A stretch of DNA of 64,000 nt from an uncultured Hymenobacter sp. (GTDB lineage Bacteria > Bacteroidota > Bacteroidia > Cytophagales > Hymenobacteraceae). Below the pieces are notes generated by a model. That model saw only the letters and a list, made by a program, of their open reading frames with translations, did no database searches and was not told where the DNA came from. This document shows, one piece after another, positions 1 to 10,305 of this stretch (position 1 is the stretch's first letter; the number at the start of each line of letters is the position of its first letter). The translations under genes and the position numbers were made by a program. The stretch lies in contig CAJYPK010000015.1 in the NCBI GenBank assembly GCA_913776615.1, positions 268,401 to 332,400 of the forward strand, given 5' to 3'.

Positions 1-10
1 CCGTGGTAGC

Positions 11-376
11 TCAGTTTTCCAGCAGCATCTCCTTGAGATAGATTTTCATCTGAGGCGTGGCCTCCAGCTCGCGAAACATTCGGAGCTGCCCGGGCGACAT
101 CAGGTGCCCGGCGACCAGGCGCAGCTGCGCCCGCTCGGCCGGGATGAGCTCCGCCACTTCAGTGGCCGAGTGATTGGCGGCCTGCACGGCCATAAACTCA
201 ATCTCCTGCTCCAGGTAGGCCCGCAGGCCGGTACGCTGCTCCTCGCTCAGGGCGAGCTGTTCGGTGCAGGCTTGCACGAAATAATCAGCGGCGGGTGGCC
301 CGGCAACTGCTGGCAAACTACTTAACGAACAGGCGATAAAAGCCGCCGCAACCTGGGTGGAAAGGAGGAAATTCAT
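11..376 (-). CDS. Small secreted hypothetical protein
   Basis: A 121-residue protein that I do not recognise. The N-terminus is a signal peptide (hydrophobic residues about 4-25, with a likely cut after the AVA near residue 25). The mature part is mostly helical and charged, with no visible catalytic motif or cysteine cluster beyond a single Cys in the sequence QACTEQ. The length and helical character loosely recall small periplasmic Spy/CpxP-like proteins, but no signature of that family is present. It is transcribed away from the giant surface-protein gene, leaving about 430 bp between them. The function is unknown. The reading frame is credible because of the signal peptide and host-like codon use. 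Confidence 0.65.
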   Translation of the reverse strand: MNFLLSTQVAAAFIACSLSSLPAVAGPPAADYFVQACTEQLALSEEQRTGLRAYLEQEIEFMAVQAANHSATEVAELIPAERAQLRLVAGHLMSPGQLRMFRELEATPQMKIYLKEMLLEN

Positions 377-804
377 GGCTGGTGGATGAAGTAATGAGGC
401 GATTTTTGGTCAACACCATTTTGCTTTCATAAGTGACATTTTTTCATGAAATAATTACTTATCGTTCAGTTAAACCGGTTTTTATAACTCGTTAATTATC
501 AATTAAAAATTATACTAAGCGACGAAAGTCCAATTTTTAGAATTGCCGGGCTTAGCGGTTCCAAAAATGATTTATTCTATTTAAGACAGGTTAAGACCTT
601 ATCAGATAAATACAATTTTCATAATCATCATAAAAATCAATCAAAACCGTAACGCGGGAACAAAACGTATTTTGCCCATTGTAAAGCGCTAGCTTGCAGC
701 GTTATCGAAAAACTGGCGACTGGATACAGAAAGGCAGACAGTAAGTTCATTTTTCACTCATTATTAGGATAAACATAATTTGCTTACCTCTTTTTCCACC
801 TTGC
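377..804. other. Intergenic AT-rich region between divergent genes
   Basis: This gap is clearly richer in A and T than its flanks and has no credible gene. It must hold the promoters of the small secreted protein (leftward) and the 3001-residue surface protein (rightward). I find no exact TAnnTTTG element. A near match, TAATTTG, lies about 25 bp before the rightward start codon. Confidence 0.6.
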
Positions 805-3800
805 ATGAAACAAAACCTACCTTTTCGGAGCAAGCTGGCAGCTGCTCCGGTCAGTCTATGGCGTAGAATTATACTAAGAAGCCTTTCTCGGCGTAATCTG
901 GCGAGATTTTCTGCCGGAGCCGGGGGGCTTGGTCTACTGGCTGGCCTGTTGCTTACCCCGGCTCATAGCTGGGCGCAGTGCAATACCTCGGCCACGACTA
1001 CCCTCAGCTTTACCGATACCAACCCGGCCCGGCCGACTGGCGAAAACTGGAATGGCCACCTGCCAACCGGCGTGCCCGAGCCCCTGGGTGCCACCCAGGT
1101 GAGCAGTAGCGTGCTAACCGGGGCCAGCGCGACGAGCTCGCTGCTAATCGACACGCCAGGCGGCGCCAAGACCCTGACGTGGACCAGCGACTTTTCGGCG
1201 TCCAACGGGTTTGTGAACGTCACGTTCAATTTCAACCGGCCGCTCTCCAACTTCAAGGTCAATCTCTCGAACATCAACCTCAGCCGCAAAACGGCCGGGC
1301 TGTTAGGGGCCGACTACACCGACGAGGTAGTGGTGAACGGCGCTAACGGCGCCACGCCCACCCCGGTAGCCAACATCTCGCTGACGACGCTGGCGGGAAC
1401 TGCGGGGATAAGCGCGAACGTGGCAACGGCCCAGACGACGGGCAACGCGACCGTGCAGGCGTCGTTTGCCTCCGCCATTACGTCGCTCACGCTCACGTTC
1501 CGCAACGGCACGGCCAGCTTTACCAACCCCGACGAGCAGATTATCGGCATCGACCAGATGACGTGGTGCCGCCTGGCCCCGCTGGCCACCAACACCACCA
1601 CGGCCACCGTACCCAGCACGGCGACGCAGGCGGGAATCAATACCCTGACCTCGTCGGTCGATGGGGCGGTGCAGAGCTACTTGCTCACGAGCCTGCCCAC
1701 CCGCGGCACGCTGTTTTACAATACCACGGGCACTACCTACGCGGCCATTACCAGCATTCCGGCCGGGGGCCTAGTACTGACGCCGGCCCAGGCGGCCAGC
1801 CTGCGCTACACGCCCGACGGCACGTTTACGGGGAGCAGCGCCACCTTTACCTACCAGGTGCGCGACGATGCCAGCCTGACTTCCACGAACACCGCGACCT
1901 ATACCATTCCGCTGCAATACATCGCTACGTGCGGCACCAACCCCGGCACGACCACGCTGGCCTTCGGGAGCCGCCCGGCCGGCGAGGACTGGAAAAACCA
2001 CGCGGCCGAGGCCGTGCCGGTGGGCTCCACGGCGACGTTTATCAGCTCGGGCAATTACCAGAACGGAGCCGCTACGGCCTCGACGCTCGTGGTGGGCACG
2101 GTGAATAGCTCGACGTTGCAGTGGAACAACGACTTCGCGGCAGGCAGCACCAAGACTTCGCAGGTGACGTTCAACTTTACCCGGCCCTTGTCCAACTTTA
2201 CGGTGCAGGTGCAGGACATCGACGCGGGCACCGACTTCGTGGACCAGGTGACCTTCGCGGGGGCCAACGGCGCCACGGCCGTGACGCCGTTGCTGAGCGC
2301 CGCCAACCCCGGCGCGGGCATCACCACCATCAGCGGCAACGTGGCCACTGGCCGGAACGTCACCAGCAGCCCCGTGGATGGTACCGTGACGGCCTACTTC
2401 AGCAGCCCCATCACGAGCCTGACGATTACCTATAACAATGCCACCGCGTCCAACGACGGGGCTACCCAGTTTATCGGCATCGACCAGATGACATGGTGCC
2501 GCGCCCTGCCCACGGCCGTGGACGTAACCAGCGCCGCCCTGCTCAGCTCGATTGGCACGGCCAGCATCAGCCCGCTGGCCTCGACGGCCGACAACGTGCC
2601 GGTGACCTACACGCTGACCTCGATTCCGACCCCGGCCCAGGGCGTGCTGTCGTACAACTCCAGTGGCACGACCTATACCAACATCACGGCCGCCGGGCAG
2701 GTACTCACGGCGGCCCAGGCCGCCAGCCTACGCTTTACGCCGGTGGCGGGCAGCAGCGGCAACGTGACCTTCACCTACCGGGCTACCGACGCGCTGAATA
2801 ACCTGTCGGCCAACACGGCGACTTACACGATACCGGTAGTGAACGCGCCCTGCACCACGGCTACGGCCGAGCTGAACTTCCGCACCTCCACGCCGGTGCC
2901 CGACGATTGGAAAGCCCACGCGCCGGTGAACATCGGTAACTCGCTCACTACGGTGAGCACCAGCAATTACCAAATCGCCGCCGGGGCCACGACGAATACG
3001 TTCTCGGTCATCAGCGGCACGGCGACCAACAACGTCAACGGTGTGCAAAACCTGGCCTGGGCCACCGACTACGCCAGCCAGGCCAACAATACGGCCAGCG
3101 TGACCTTCAACTTCAGCCGGGCGGTGAGCAACTACGCTATCCGGGTGCAGGACATCGACCGGGGCGAGTCGGGCAGCACGGCCTTCGCCGACCAGGTGAC
3201 GTTTGTGGGGAATAACGGCGGCGCGACCGTGCTGCCCGCCCTCGCGGCCGTGGGCGCGACCAACTCGGTAAACATCAGCGGCAACGTAGCCACCGGCACC
3301 GCCGACGTATCGACCACCAACCCCACTGACGGGACGGTGGTGGCCTACTTCGCCAGCCCCATCACCTCGCTCACGCTGACGTACCGCAACGTCTCGACCT
3401 TCAACGCCGACCCCTCGCTCAACATCATCGGCATTGAGTTGATGGCTATATGCCGGCTGGCCCCGGTGGCCACCGACGTGACCAACACCAGCCGCCCCAG
3501 CGGCCAGGGCGCGGCGGCCATCAACCCGCTGAGCGCCACGGCACCCGACGGGACCATCACCTCGTACTCCATCACGGCGCTGCCGCCGGCCTCGCAAGGG
3601 ACGTTCTTCGTGAACGGCGTGGCCCTGACGGCTTCGACGCTGACCCTGACGCCCGCCCAGGCGGCCCAGCTGAGCTTTGCCCCGGCCGCCGGCTTCAGCG
3701 GCAACGCGGGCTTCTCGTACTACGCCACCGACAACGCGGGCGTGGTGAGCAACACGGCTACTTATACTGTACCGGTAACGAACTCCGGTGCCCCCGGGAC

Positions 3801-6800
3801 GCCCGCGCCCTGCGGCACGCCCGGCAAGGACGGCTCGCCCACCATTGCCGACAACCCCGATACCTACTACCCCAGCGTTGATGCCCAGGCGCTGGCCGCG
3901 GGCGCGACGTCCATCAGCGTCGGCACGGCCACCGTGGGCGGCACGACCACCACGCCCACGAGCATCGTGCGGGGCGACCTGCTGCTGGTGATTCAGATGC
4001 AGGGCGCGGACATCAACTTTACGAACTCCGACAGCTACGGCGACGGCGTGGCGGGCGGGGGGGCCAGCGGCAACCTCGGCACCAACCTCACGGCAGGTAC
4101 TTATGAGTACGTGGTGGCCAGCAACGCCACGCCCATCGCGGCGGCCACGGGCGGTACCATCACGCTGGCCACGCCGCTGGTGAACAGCTACGTGAATGCC
4201 CCGGCCACGACCACGGCCGGCCCGCGTCGGTTCCAGGTAATCCGGGTGCCGCAGTACGGCAACCTCACGCTGGGCGGCACGCTGGCCGCCACCCCGTGGA
4301 ACGGCAGCACCGGCGGCGTGCTCGTGCTCGATGTGGCCGGCCAGACCAATTTCAGCGGCAACCTTATCACGGCGGCCGGGCGCGGCTTCCGGGGCGGCGG
4401 GGGCCGCACGCAGAGCGCAACCAACTACGACTCGCCCGACTACGTTAACCTGACAGCTAGTGACTTCAACGCCCAGAAGGGCGAAGGCATTGCCGGTACG
4501 CCGCGCTTTGTAAACGTGCCCGGCACGCCCGACAACGCCGCGACCAACGTCACGGTCAACACCGGCGTGGAGGGCTACCCCGGTAGCAGCACCAGCCGCG
4601 GCGCCCCCGGCAACGCGGGCGGCGGCGGCAACGACGACCTCAACAACAGCGGCGGCGGCGGCGGTGCCAACGGCGGCAGCGGCGGCCGGGGCGGCAACAA
4701 CTTCTCGAGCAATAAAGCCATCGGCGGCGAGCCGGGCGCGGCATTCGCGCTGACCAGCAGCAGCCGCCTCGTGCTGGGCGGCGGCGGCGGCGCGGGCTCG
4801 ACCAACAACTCGACCGGTACGCCCGGCAATGGCTACGCCAGCAGCGGCGCGGCCGGCGGCGGCATCATCATCCTGCGGACGGGTACCGTCGCGGGCACCG
4901 GTACCATCTCGGCCAACGGCAGCACCGCCAACGGTAGCGTGGCCGACGACGGCGGCGGCGGCGGCGGGGCCGGCGGCTCCATCCTGGTAACGGCCAACAG
5001 TCCGGCCAGCCTCAGCGGCCTTACCCTCACGGCCAACGGGGGCCTGGGGGGCAACGCCTCCGGCGGCACCTCCGGTCCCCACGGCCCCGGCGGCGGGGGC
5101 GGCGGCGGCGTCATCCTGACCAACGGCGCGGTGGCCTCGACCTCGGCGCTGGGGGCGGCCAGCGGCACCACCCAGGGCACCCCGGCCAACTTCGGCGCGG
5201 CGGCGGGCCTCAACGGGATTACGAATACGGGTATCAGTAACAGCATCGCGGGCAGCGCGGTGGGCACCACCTGCGCCGCCGACGTGACGGTAGCCCTGGC
5301 TGGCCCGGCTACCCTGGCCCCGGCCACGCCCTCGGGCACGTACCGGGTGACGTTTGCCAACCAAGGCCCGGCTACGGCGACCAACGTTACCCGCACGGTA
5401 ACCCTGCCCGCCGGCGCGACCAACATAATTGTCAACGGCTCGCCTTACTCGCCCACCACCGCGAATACCATTGACTTCGGCACGGCGGCCTCGGTGGCCA
5501 GCGGGGCGTCGAGCACGTTCACATTCAGCTTCACGCCGGCCACTACGGCCACGGGCAGCGCGGCCATTACGAGCAACGTGGCCACGGCCAGCGGCCAGGG
5601 TGCCGACCAGGCGCCGAACACCTCGACCATCAATGCCAGCATTCCGCCGGTGGCGAACGTGGCGACGACCATCACGGCCGGTACGCCGGTAGCGGCGGGT
5701 ACCCTGGCCGCGGTGGCCACGGCTCCCAAGTTCACGGTGAGCTTTGCTAACAACGGCCCCAGCCCGGCGGCCGGGGTAGTAGCCTCGGTGCAATTGCCGC
5801 GCGGCCTCACCAACGTGACGGCGACCAACGGCGGCGTGTACTCGCCCGCCACGGGCCTCGTCACCTACGCCGGCATTACCTCGCTGAACGCGGGTACCAC
5901 GACCACTTCGCTCATCAACTTCGACGCCCCGGTAACGACCCCCGTGGCCGCTACGGCCAGCATCTCGACCACGACCAGCGAAGCCGGCCAGACGGCCGAC
6001 GACCAGGCCAGCGCCAGCTACGGCATCACGCCGGCCTTCGACCTGGCGACCACGCTCAGCGGCCCGGCCTCGGCCGTGGCGACCGACCTCGTGACACTGA
6101 ACCTGACCATGACCAACAACGGCCCCAGCGCCGTGCCCAATGCCGTGCAAACCGCCCAGCTGGCCACTGGCCTGGGCAACGTGTTCGTGAGCAACGGGGG
6201 CTTCTATAATAATGGGACGGCGAGTACCACCGTCACCTACGGCGGCGTGGCCTACACCGTGCCGGCGGGCGGCGTCATCTACCCGCCGCTGGCCAACCTG
6301 CCCAGCGGCCAGACGGTAACCAACTCGGTGAGCTTCGCCATGCCCGGCACGGCCTTCAAGCCCACGGCCAGCGTGAGCACGACCACCGCCGGCGAAACGG
6401 CCGTGGCCAACAATACGGCCAATCTCAATAACGCGGCCAGCACCACCGCCCCGGCTGCTACCCTGAACGTGGCCAGCCCCGTGGGCAACCCGGCCAACGT
6501 GTATACGACCCTGAGCGCGACGGCTACCGCCGCCAATAACGTCACGGTGAGCGTCGTGACCGGCAACCGCGGCGGGCTGGGCTCGACCTCGGCCAGCGGC
6601 ATCGTGGAAACGGTGCAATTGCTGCCCGGCCTCACCAACGTGGCCATTACCGACTCGACGGGGGCTACGCTCTCGGGCGCGAGCTACAACGCCACGACTG
6701 GCCTCGTTACTTTCAGCAGCGTGAGCCTGGCCAGCGGGAGCAAGCTGCGTAACCTCATCACCTTCACGGCCCCGGCCGGGGTGGGGAACAACGGCCAACT

Positions 6801-9800
6801 GCTGCTGACCGCCGCCGTAACGACGGCCAACCTCGACCCCGTACCGGCCGATAACCTGGCCGCCGCCACCGTGGCCATCAGCCCCACCACCGACCTGGCT
6901 ACGACCCTCACCGGTCCGGCCTCGGCTACCGTGGGCCAGCCGGTGCAGTACACGGCGACGTTCACGAATAACGGCCCGATGACGGCCAGCGGCTACAATG
7001 CCAGCGGCACGCAGACCAGCGGCATCTTCGCCACTGCGCAACTGCCCGTGGGGCTGAGCGGCGTGGCCATCACCGACGCCAGCGGCGCGCCGGTGAGCGG
7101 GGCCACCTACAACGCGGTTAACGGCCTCGTGACCTTCCCCGCGCCGACGATGGCCATGGCGGGCACCACCCAGGTGTACAACCTGCGCTTCATCGCCCCG
7201 GCCCAGTCGCTGACCGTGCGCACCAGCGTCGGCTCGGCCGCCGCGGATGCCACGCTGACCAACAACAGCGCGGCCGTCGCCACCGCCGTAACGCCCACGG
7301 CCGACCTCGTGACGAGCGTAGCCGGCCCGGCCTCGGCCCCCGTGGGCAACCCCGTAACCTACACCGTGAACACGACCAATAACGGCGCCTCGGCCGCCAC
7401 TACGGTCGTGCCGACGCTGCAACTGCCCACGGGCTTCACGGCGGCCTCGCTGCAAGTGAACGGCCAGGCGGGCACGCTCAGCGGAGCCAGTATCAACTTC
7501 CCCGGCGGGGCTAGCTACGACACCGGCAGCGGCCTCGTGACCTTCCCCGGCACCGCCAGCCTCGCCACCGGGGCCAGCGTGCTCAACCACGTCACTTTCC
7601 TGATGCCCAGCCCGGCCAGCGGCCAGGTGGCGGGCGTCGCCACGGCCACCTCGGCCACGGCCGACCTCACGCCCGGCAACAACGGCACGAGCGTCGCCAC
7701 CAGCATTGCGCCGGTTACCGCTACCACGGCCGACCTCGTGGCTTCGGTGAGCAGTTCGCCCTCGCCGGCCCCGGCAAGCGTGCCGGTTACGCTCACGGCT
7801 ACTTTCCAAAATATTGGCCCCGGCGCGGCTACCAACGTGCTGCCCACCCTGCAACTGCCCGCCGGCCTGACCGGCGTGACGGTGAGCGACAACGGCAGCT
7901 ACAACGCCACTACCGGCCTCGTAACCTGGCCTACCATCCTGAGCCAGGCCAGCGGTGCCCTGGCCTCGTACACGGCTGCCTTCCCGGCCCCGGGCACCGG
8001 CTCGTTCGTGGCCCTGGCCAGCGTGTCGTCGGATACGAGTGAGCCCAACAATGGCACGGCGCAGGGCAACAACGCCGGCACTGGGACAGTCAACGTAACG
8101 CCGGTGTACGACGTGGTGACGCGCATCAGCGGCCCGGCCACGGCGCTGGCTGGCACCAGCCAGACCTACACCGTCACCACGCTCGACAACGGCCCCTCGG
8201 CCGTGCCCAATACCACGGGCAGCCCCACCATCCAGACGGTGACCGTACCCGCCGGCCAGGTGCCCACTAACATTACCAACGGGGGCGTGTATTCGAGCGC
8301 CAACAACACCATTACCTGGACCATCACGGCCGCCCAGGCCCCCGGCGCGGCCGGGGCCGTTACTAACAGCTTCACCATCGTGCAGCCGGCCGGGAGCTAC
8401 TCGCCCGTGGCTACCGTGGCCACGCCCGGCGACAGCAACCTCGACCCGCTGGGCAACACCGCCAGCGTGACCACCGCCCTGCCCAACCAGCCGCCCACGG
8501 CCGTGGCCGTGGTGAACAGCCTGCGCAGTCCCGCTGGCAACACGGCGGCTAACAGTACTACTGCGCCTTTCGGCCAGCTCATCTCGCCCCTGGCCGCCCT
8601 CGACCCCGAGAATAGCCTCAGCAGCAGTGCGGCGTTTACCATCACGGCCATCCCGGCGGCCAGCCAGGGTACGCTCTACTACAGCAACGGCGGCAGCTAC
8701 ACGGCCGTTACCGGGGTGCAGAACCTGACGGCGGCGCAGGCGGCCAGCCTTCGCTTCCTGCCGACGCTGGGCTACGTGGGTAACGCGTCCTTCACATATC
8801 TGGCTACCGACAACGCGGGCAACCAGTCGCCGGCCGTGGCCTACACCCTGCCGGTGGGGGCCGACCTGAACGCCACCTACGCTACCTACAACCAGGCCAA
8901 GGGCGGCGCTACGCCCTACCAGACCGGCGACGTACTGGCCCAGCCCACCGACCCCAACGCCGCGACCTACAACAGCACCGGCGCGCTCTACAACGCCGCC
9001 ACCGGCGCGCAGCTGGCGGGCACCGGCAACGGCCTGAGCAACGCCGTGCTCACCGCCGGTACCCTCCCCAGCGGCGTGAGCCTCGACCCCGCCACCGGCC
9101 GCCTCTACGTGAGCAACGCCGCCGCGCTGGCCAACACCGCCACCGCCCAGACCTACACCGTCAGCATCACGACTACCGATGCCTACGGCGGAGTAACTAC
9201 CGTACCGCTGACCTTTACCATCGGGGCCCGGCCGCTGCCGGTGGTGCTGAGCGCGTTCACGGCCGTGGCCGTGGGCAACCGCGACGCCCAGCTCGACTGG
9301 ACGACGGCCTCGGAAGTGAACTCGGCGTATTTTGACATCGAGCGCAGCTTCGATGGCACAAGCTTCTCGAAAGTTGGTCAGTTGGCGGCCAAGGGCAGCA
9401 GCAGCATCCCCACGGCCTACGCCCTGCTCGACAAAGGGGTGGCCAGCTTGGCTACTACCGGCACGGTCTACTACCGCCTCAAGCAGGTAGACCTCGATGG
9501 CAAAGCCGCCTACTCGCCCGTGCGTACGGTGAGCTTCACCAAGGCTGCCGTGGCGAGCCTGAGCCTGTTCCCCAACCCGGCTCAGACGAGCACCAGCCTG
9601 GACCTGCGCCAGTTGCCGGCCGCCGGCTCGTACCAGGTGCGCCTGCTCGACGCCACGGGCCGGGTGGTGCGCGAGCTCACGCTCGGCGGCGGGCAGCTTC
9701 AGTCGCTAGAGGTGAGCAGCCTGGCCACGGGTTCGTACCTCGTACTGGTAACCGGTACCCAGCCCGATGGCTCGGCCCTGCGTCAGACCTTGCGACTTAC

Positions 9801-9810
9801 TAAGGAATAG
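805..9810 (+). CDS. Giant T9SS-secreted surface protein with DUF11 repeats (head type 1)
   Basis: This 3001-residue exported protein is predicted to be anchored at the cell surface or released by the type IX secretion system. The N-terminus is a long signal (hydrophobic stretch about residues 38-57, cut after SWA). Next come three related blocks of about 310 residues, each starting with a Cys and carrying a DQMTWCR-type end (third copy IELMAICR) followed by a cadherin-like module (SLRFTP...FTYxATD). Residues about 1190-1480 are very Gly-rich. Eight DUF11-type repeats follow (starts near residues 1493, 1614, 1744, 1892, 2029, 2166, 2309, 2435), then a cadherin-like domain, an Ig-like stretch, a fibronectin-like pre-CTD domain (PLPVVLSAFTA) and a type A sorting domain (from LFPNPAQ, about 2918). 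An adhesin or matrix role is inferred. The C-terminal half is paralogous to the next gene. Confidence 0.9.
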   Translation: MKQNLPFRSKLAAAPVSLWRRIILRSLSRRNLARFSAGAGGLGLLAGLLLTPAHSWAQCNTSATTTLSFTDTNPARPTGENWNGHLPTGVPEPLGATQVSSSVLTGASATSSLLIDTPGGAKTLTWTSDFSASNGFVNVTFNFNRPLSNFKVNLSNINLSRKTAGLLGADYTDEVVVNGANGATPTPVANISLTTLAGTAGISANVATAQTTGNATVQASFASAITSLTLTFRNGTASFTNPDEQIIGIDQMTWCRLAPLATNTTTATVPSTATQAGINTLTSSVDGAVQSYLLTSLPTRGTLFYNTTGTTYAAITSIPAGGLVLTPAQAASLRYTPDGTFTGSSATFTYQVRDDASLTSTNTATYTIPLQYIATCGTNPGTTTLAFGSRPAGEDWKNHAAEAVPVGSTATFISSGNYQNGAATASTLVVGTVNSSTLQWNNDFAAGSTKTSQVTFNFTRPLSNFTVQVQDIDAGTDFVDQVTFAGANGATAVTPLLSAANPGAGITTISGNVATGRNVTSSPVDGTVTAYFSSPITSLTITYNNATASNDGATQFIGIDQMTWCRALPTAVDVTSAALLSSIGTASISPLASTADNVPVTYTLTSIPTPAQGVLSYNSSGTTYTNITAAGQVLTAAQAASLRFTPVAGSSGNVTFTYRATDALNNLSANTATYTIPVVNAPCTTATAELNFRTSTPVPDDWKAHAPVNIGNSLTTVSTSNYQIAAGATTNTFSVISGTATNNVNGVQNLAWATDYASQANNTASVTFNFSRAVSNYAIRVQDIDRGESGSTAFADQVTFVGNNGGATVLPALAAVGATNSVNISGNVATGTADVSTTNPTDGTVVAYFASPITSLTLTYRNVSTFNADPSLNIIGIELMAICRLAPVATDVTNTSRPSGQGAAAINPLSATAPDGTITSYSITALPPASQGTFFVNGVALTASTLTLTPAQAAQLSFAPAAGFSGNAGFSYYATDNAGVVSNTATYTVPVTNSGAPGTPAPCGTPGKDGSPTIADNPDTYYPSVDAQALAAGATSISVGTATVGGTTTTPTSIVRGDLLLVIQMQGADINFTNSDSYGDGVAGGGASGNLGTNLTAGTYEYVVASNATPIAAATGGTITLATPLVNSYVNAPATTTAGPRRFQVIRVPQYGNLTLGGTLAATPWNGSTGGVLVLDVAGQTNFSGNLITAAGRGFRGGGGRTQSATNYDSPDYVNLTASDFNAQKGEGIAGTPRFVNVPGTPDNAATNVTVNTGVEGYPGSSTSRGAPGNAGGGGNDDLNNSGGGGGANGGSGGRGGNNFSSNKAIGGEPGAAFALTSSSRLVLGGGGGAGSTNNSTGTPGNGYASSGAAGGGIIILRTGTVAGTGTISANGSTANGSVADDGGGGGGAGGSILVTANSPASLSGLTLTANGGLGGNASGGTSGPHGPGGGGGGGVILTNGAVASTSALGAASGTTQGTPANFGAAAGLNGITNTGISNSIAGSAVGTTCAADVTVALAGPATLAPATPSGTYRVTFANQGPATATNVTRTVTLPAGATNIIVNGSPYSPTTANTIDFGTAASVASGASSTFTFSFTPATTATGSAAITSNVATASGQGADQAPNTSTINASIPPVANVATTITAGTPVAAGTLAAVATAPKFTVSFANNGPSPAAGVVASVQLPRGLTNVTATNGGVYSPATGLVTYAGITSLNAGTTTTSLINFDAPVTTPVAATASISTTTSEAGQTADDQASASYGITPAFDLATTLSGPASAVATDLVTLNLTMTNNGPSAVPNAVQTAQLATGLGNVFVSNGGFYNNGTASTTVTYGGVAYTVPAGGVIYPPLANLPSGQTVTNSVSFAMPGTAFKPTASVSTTTAGETAVANNTANLNNAASTTAPAATLNVASPVGNPANVYTTLSATATAANNVTVSVVTGNRGGLGSTSASGIVETVQLLPGLTNVAITDSTGATLSGASYNATTGLVTFSSVSLASGSKLRNLITFTAPAGVGNNGQLLLTAAVTTANLDPVPADNLAAATVAISPTTDLATTLTGPASATVGQPVQYTATFTNNGPMTASGYNASGTQTSGIFATAQLPVGLSGVAITDASGAPVSGATYNAVNGLVTFPAPTMAMAGTTQVYNLRFIAPAQSLTVRTSVGSAAADATLTNNSAAVATAVTPTADLVTSVAGPASAPVGNPVTYTVNTTNNGASAATTVVPTLQLPTGFTAASLQVNGQAGTLSGASINFPGGASYDTGSGLVTFPGTASLATGASVLNHVTFLMPSPASGQVAGVATATSATADLTPGNNGTSVATSIAPVTATTADLVASVSSSPSPAPASVPVTLTATFQNIGPGAATNVLPTLQLPAGLTGVTVSDNGSYNATTGLVTWPTILSQASGALASYTAAFPAPGTGSFVALASVSSDTSEPNNGTAQGNNAGTGTVNVTPVYDVVTRISGPATALAGTSQTYTVTTLDNGPSAVPNTTGSPTIQTVTVPAGQVPTNITNGGVYSSANNTITWTITAAQAPGAAGAVTNSFTIVQPAGSYSPVATVATPGDSNLDPLGNTASVTTALPNQPPTAVAVVNSLRSPAGNTAANSTTAPFGQLISPLAALDPENSLSSSAAFTITAIPAASQGTLYYSNGGSYTAVTGVQNLTAAQAASLRFLPTLGYVGNASFTYLATDNAGNQSPAVAYTLPVGADLNATYATYNQAKGGATPYQTGDVLAQPTDPNAATYNSTGALYNAATGAQLAGTGNGLSNAVLTAGTLPSGVSLDPATGRLYVSNAAALANTATAQTYTVSITTTDAYGGVTTVPLTFTIGARPLPVVLSAFTAVAVGNRDAQLDWTTASEVNSAYFDIERSFDGTSFSKVGQLAAKGSSSIPTAYALLDKGVASLATTGTVYYRLKQVDLDGKAAYSPVRTVSFTKAAVASLSLFPNPAQTSTSLDLRQLPAAGSYQVRLLDATGRVVRELTLGGGQLQSLEVSSLATGSYLVLVTGTQPDGSALRQTLRLTKE
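4381..5250 (+). repeat. Glycine-rich low-complexity segment inside the giant protein
   Basis: GGC/GGN codon runs encode stretches of four to six consecutive glycines, interspersed with Asn and Ser. The segment lies between the third N-terminal block and the first DUF11 repeat. It looks like a flexible or Gly-rich beta-type linker. The repetitive DNA could be slippage-prone. Confidence 0.75.
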
Positions 9811-9831
9811 GCTCTGGCGAAGACCAAATGC

Positions 9832-9863
9832 AAAAAGGCTCCTTCTCAAGAGGGAGCCTTTTT
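9832..9863 (+). terminator. Rho-independent terminator after the first giant gene
   Basis: A near-perfect hairpin with 11-bp arms (AAAAAGGCTCC / GGAGCCTTTTT) starts about 20 bp after the stop codon and ends in a T-run. It shows that the two giant genes are separate transcription units. Confidence 0.85.
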
Positions 9864-10305
9864 GCAAGTCGAGCCTGATCAAGGGCTGGCTTAGCCAAGC
9901 AGCCCGCGGTGATAAAGAGCTGCCGGGTGAAAAGTAATTATCTGTTTATCAGCAAACGATTAATAAAATTTTATCCGGAAACCTAATGCAAAATATGATT
10001 TTTTTCTTTTTCTTGAAAAAGCAAAAAATTTTCTCGAAAATTTAAAATCCAATTGGGTTTAGTGCTTAACGAAGAGCCTGCCCCTGTGAGTCCGCTGACT
10101 CGTGCTTAGCGAGAAAATAGCCTGGTTCGGCGAAATACGTTCGCTTGAAAAGTGGTGCTTTTTATTTTTGCAACTCCTGAGTTATAGGCTAACGTGCAGA
10201 GCACTACTCTCCACGGGGGCAAACCGCTTAGTATAACCGTTCGTACCTGCCACCATCTTACTCAACCTTTCCTTTTTCATTTTACCTGCTTTACCTCGCA
10301 GCCTT
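9864..10305. other. Intergenic region between the two giant genes
   Basis: About 440 bp without a gene. The middle (about 9930-10060) is very AT-rich, with poly-A/T tracts, and resembles an upstream promoter or nucleoid-protein binding region. A Bacteroidota -7 element sits near its right end. Confidence 0.6.
10163..10170 (+). promoter_or_regulatory. Putative -7 element TATTTTTG for the second giant gene
   Basis: This is an exact match to the Bacteroidota -7 consensus TAnnTTTG, 136 bp before the start codon. No well-spaced TTTG is visible upstream (a TTG lies at 10145-10147), so the call is moderate. Confidence 0.45.

Noticed and set aside
2728..7854. A 1708-codon open frame antisense to the first giant gene.
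   Set aside because: It is an artefact of GC-rich, repetitive codons in the sense gene. The product is Arg/Gly/His-rich with no domain, and other minus-strand frames over the same gene are also long.
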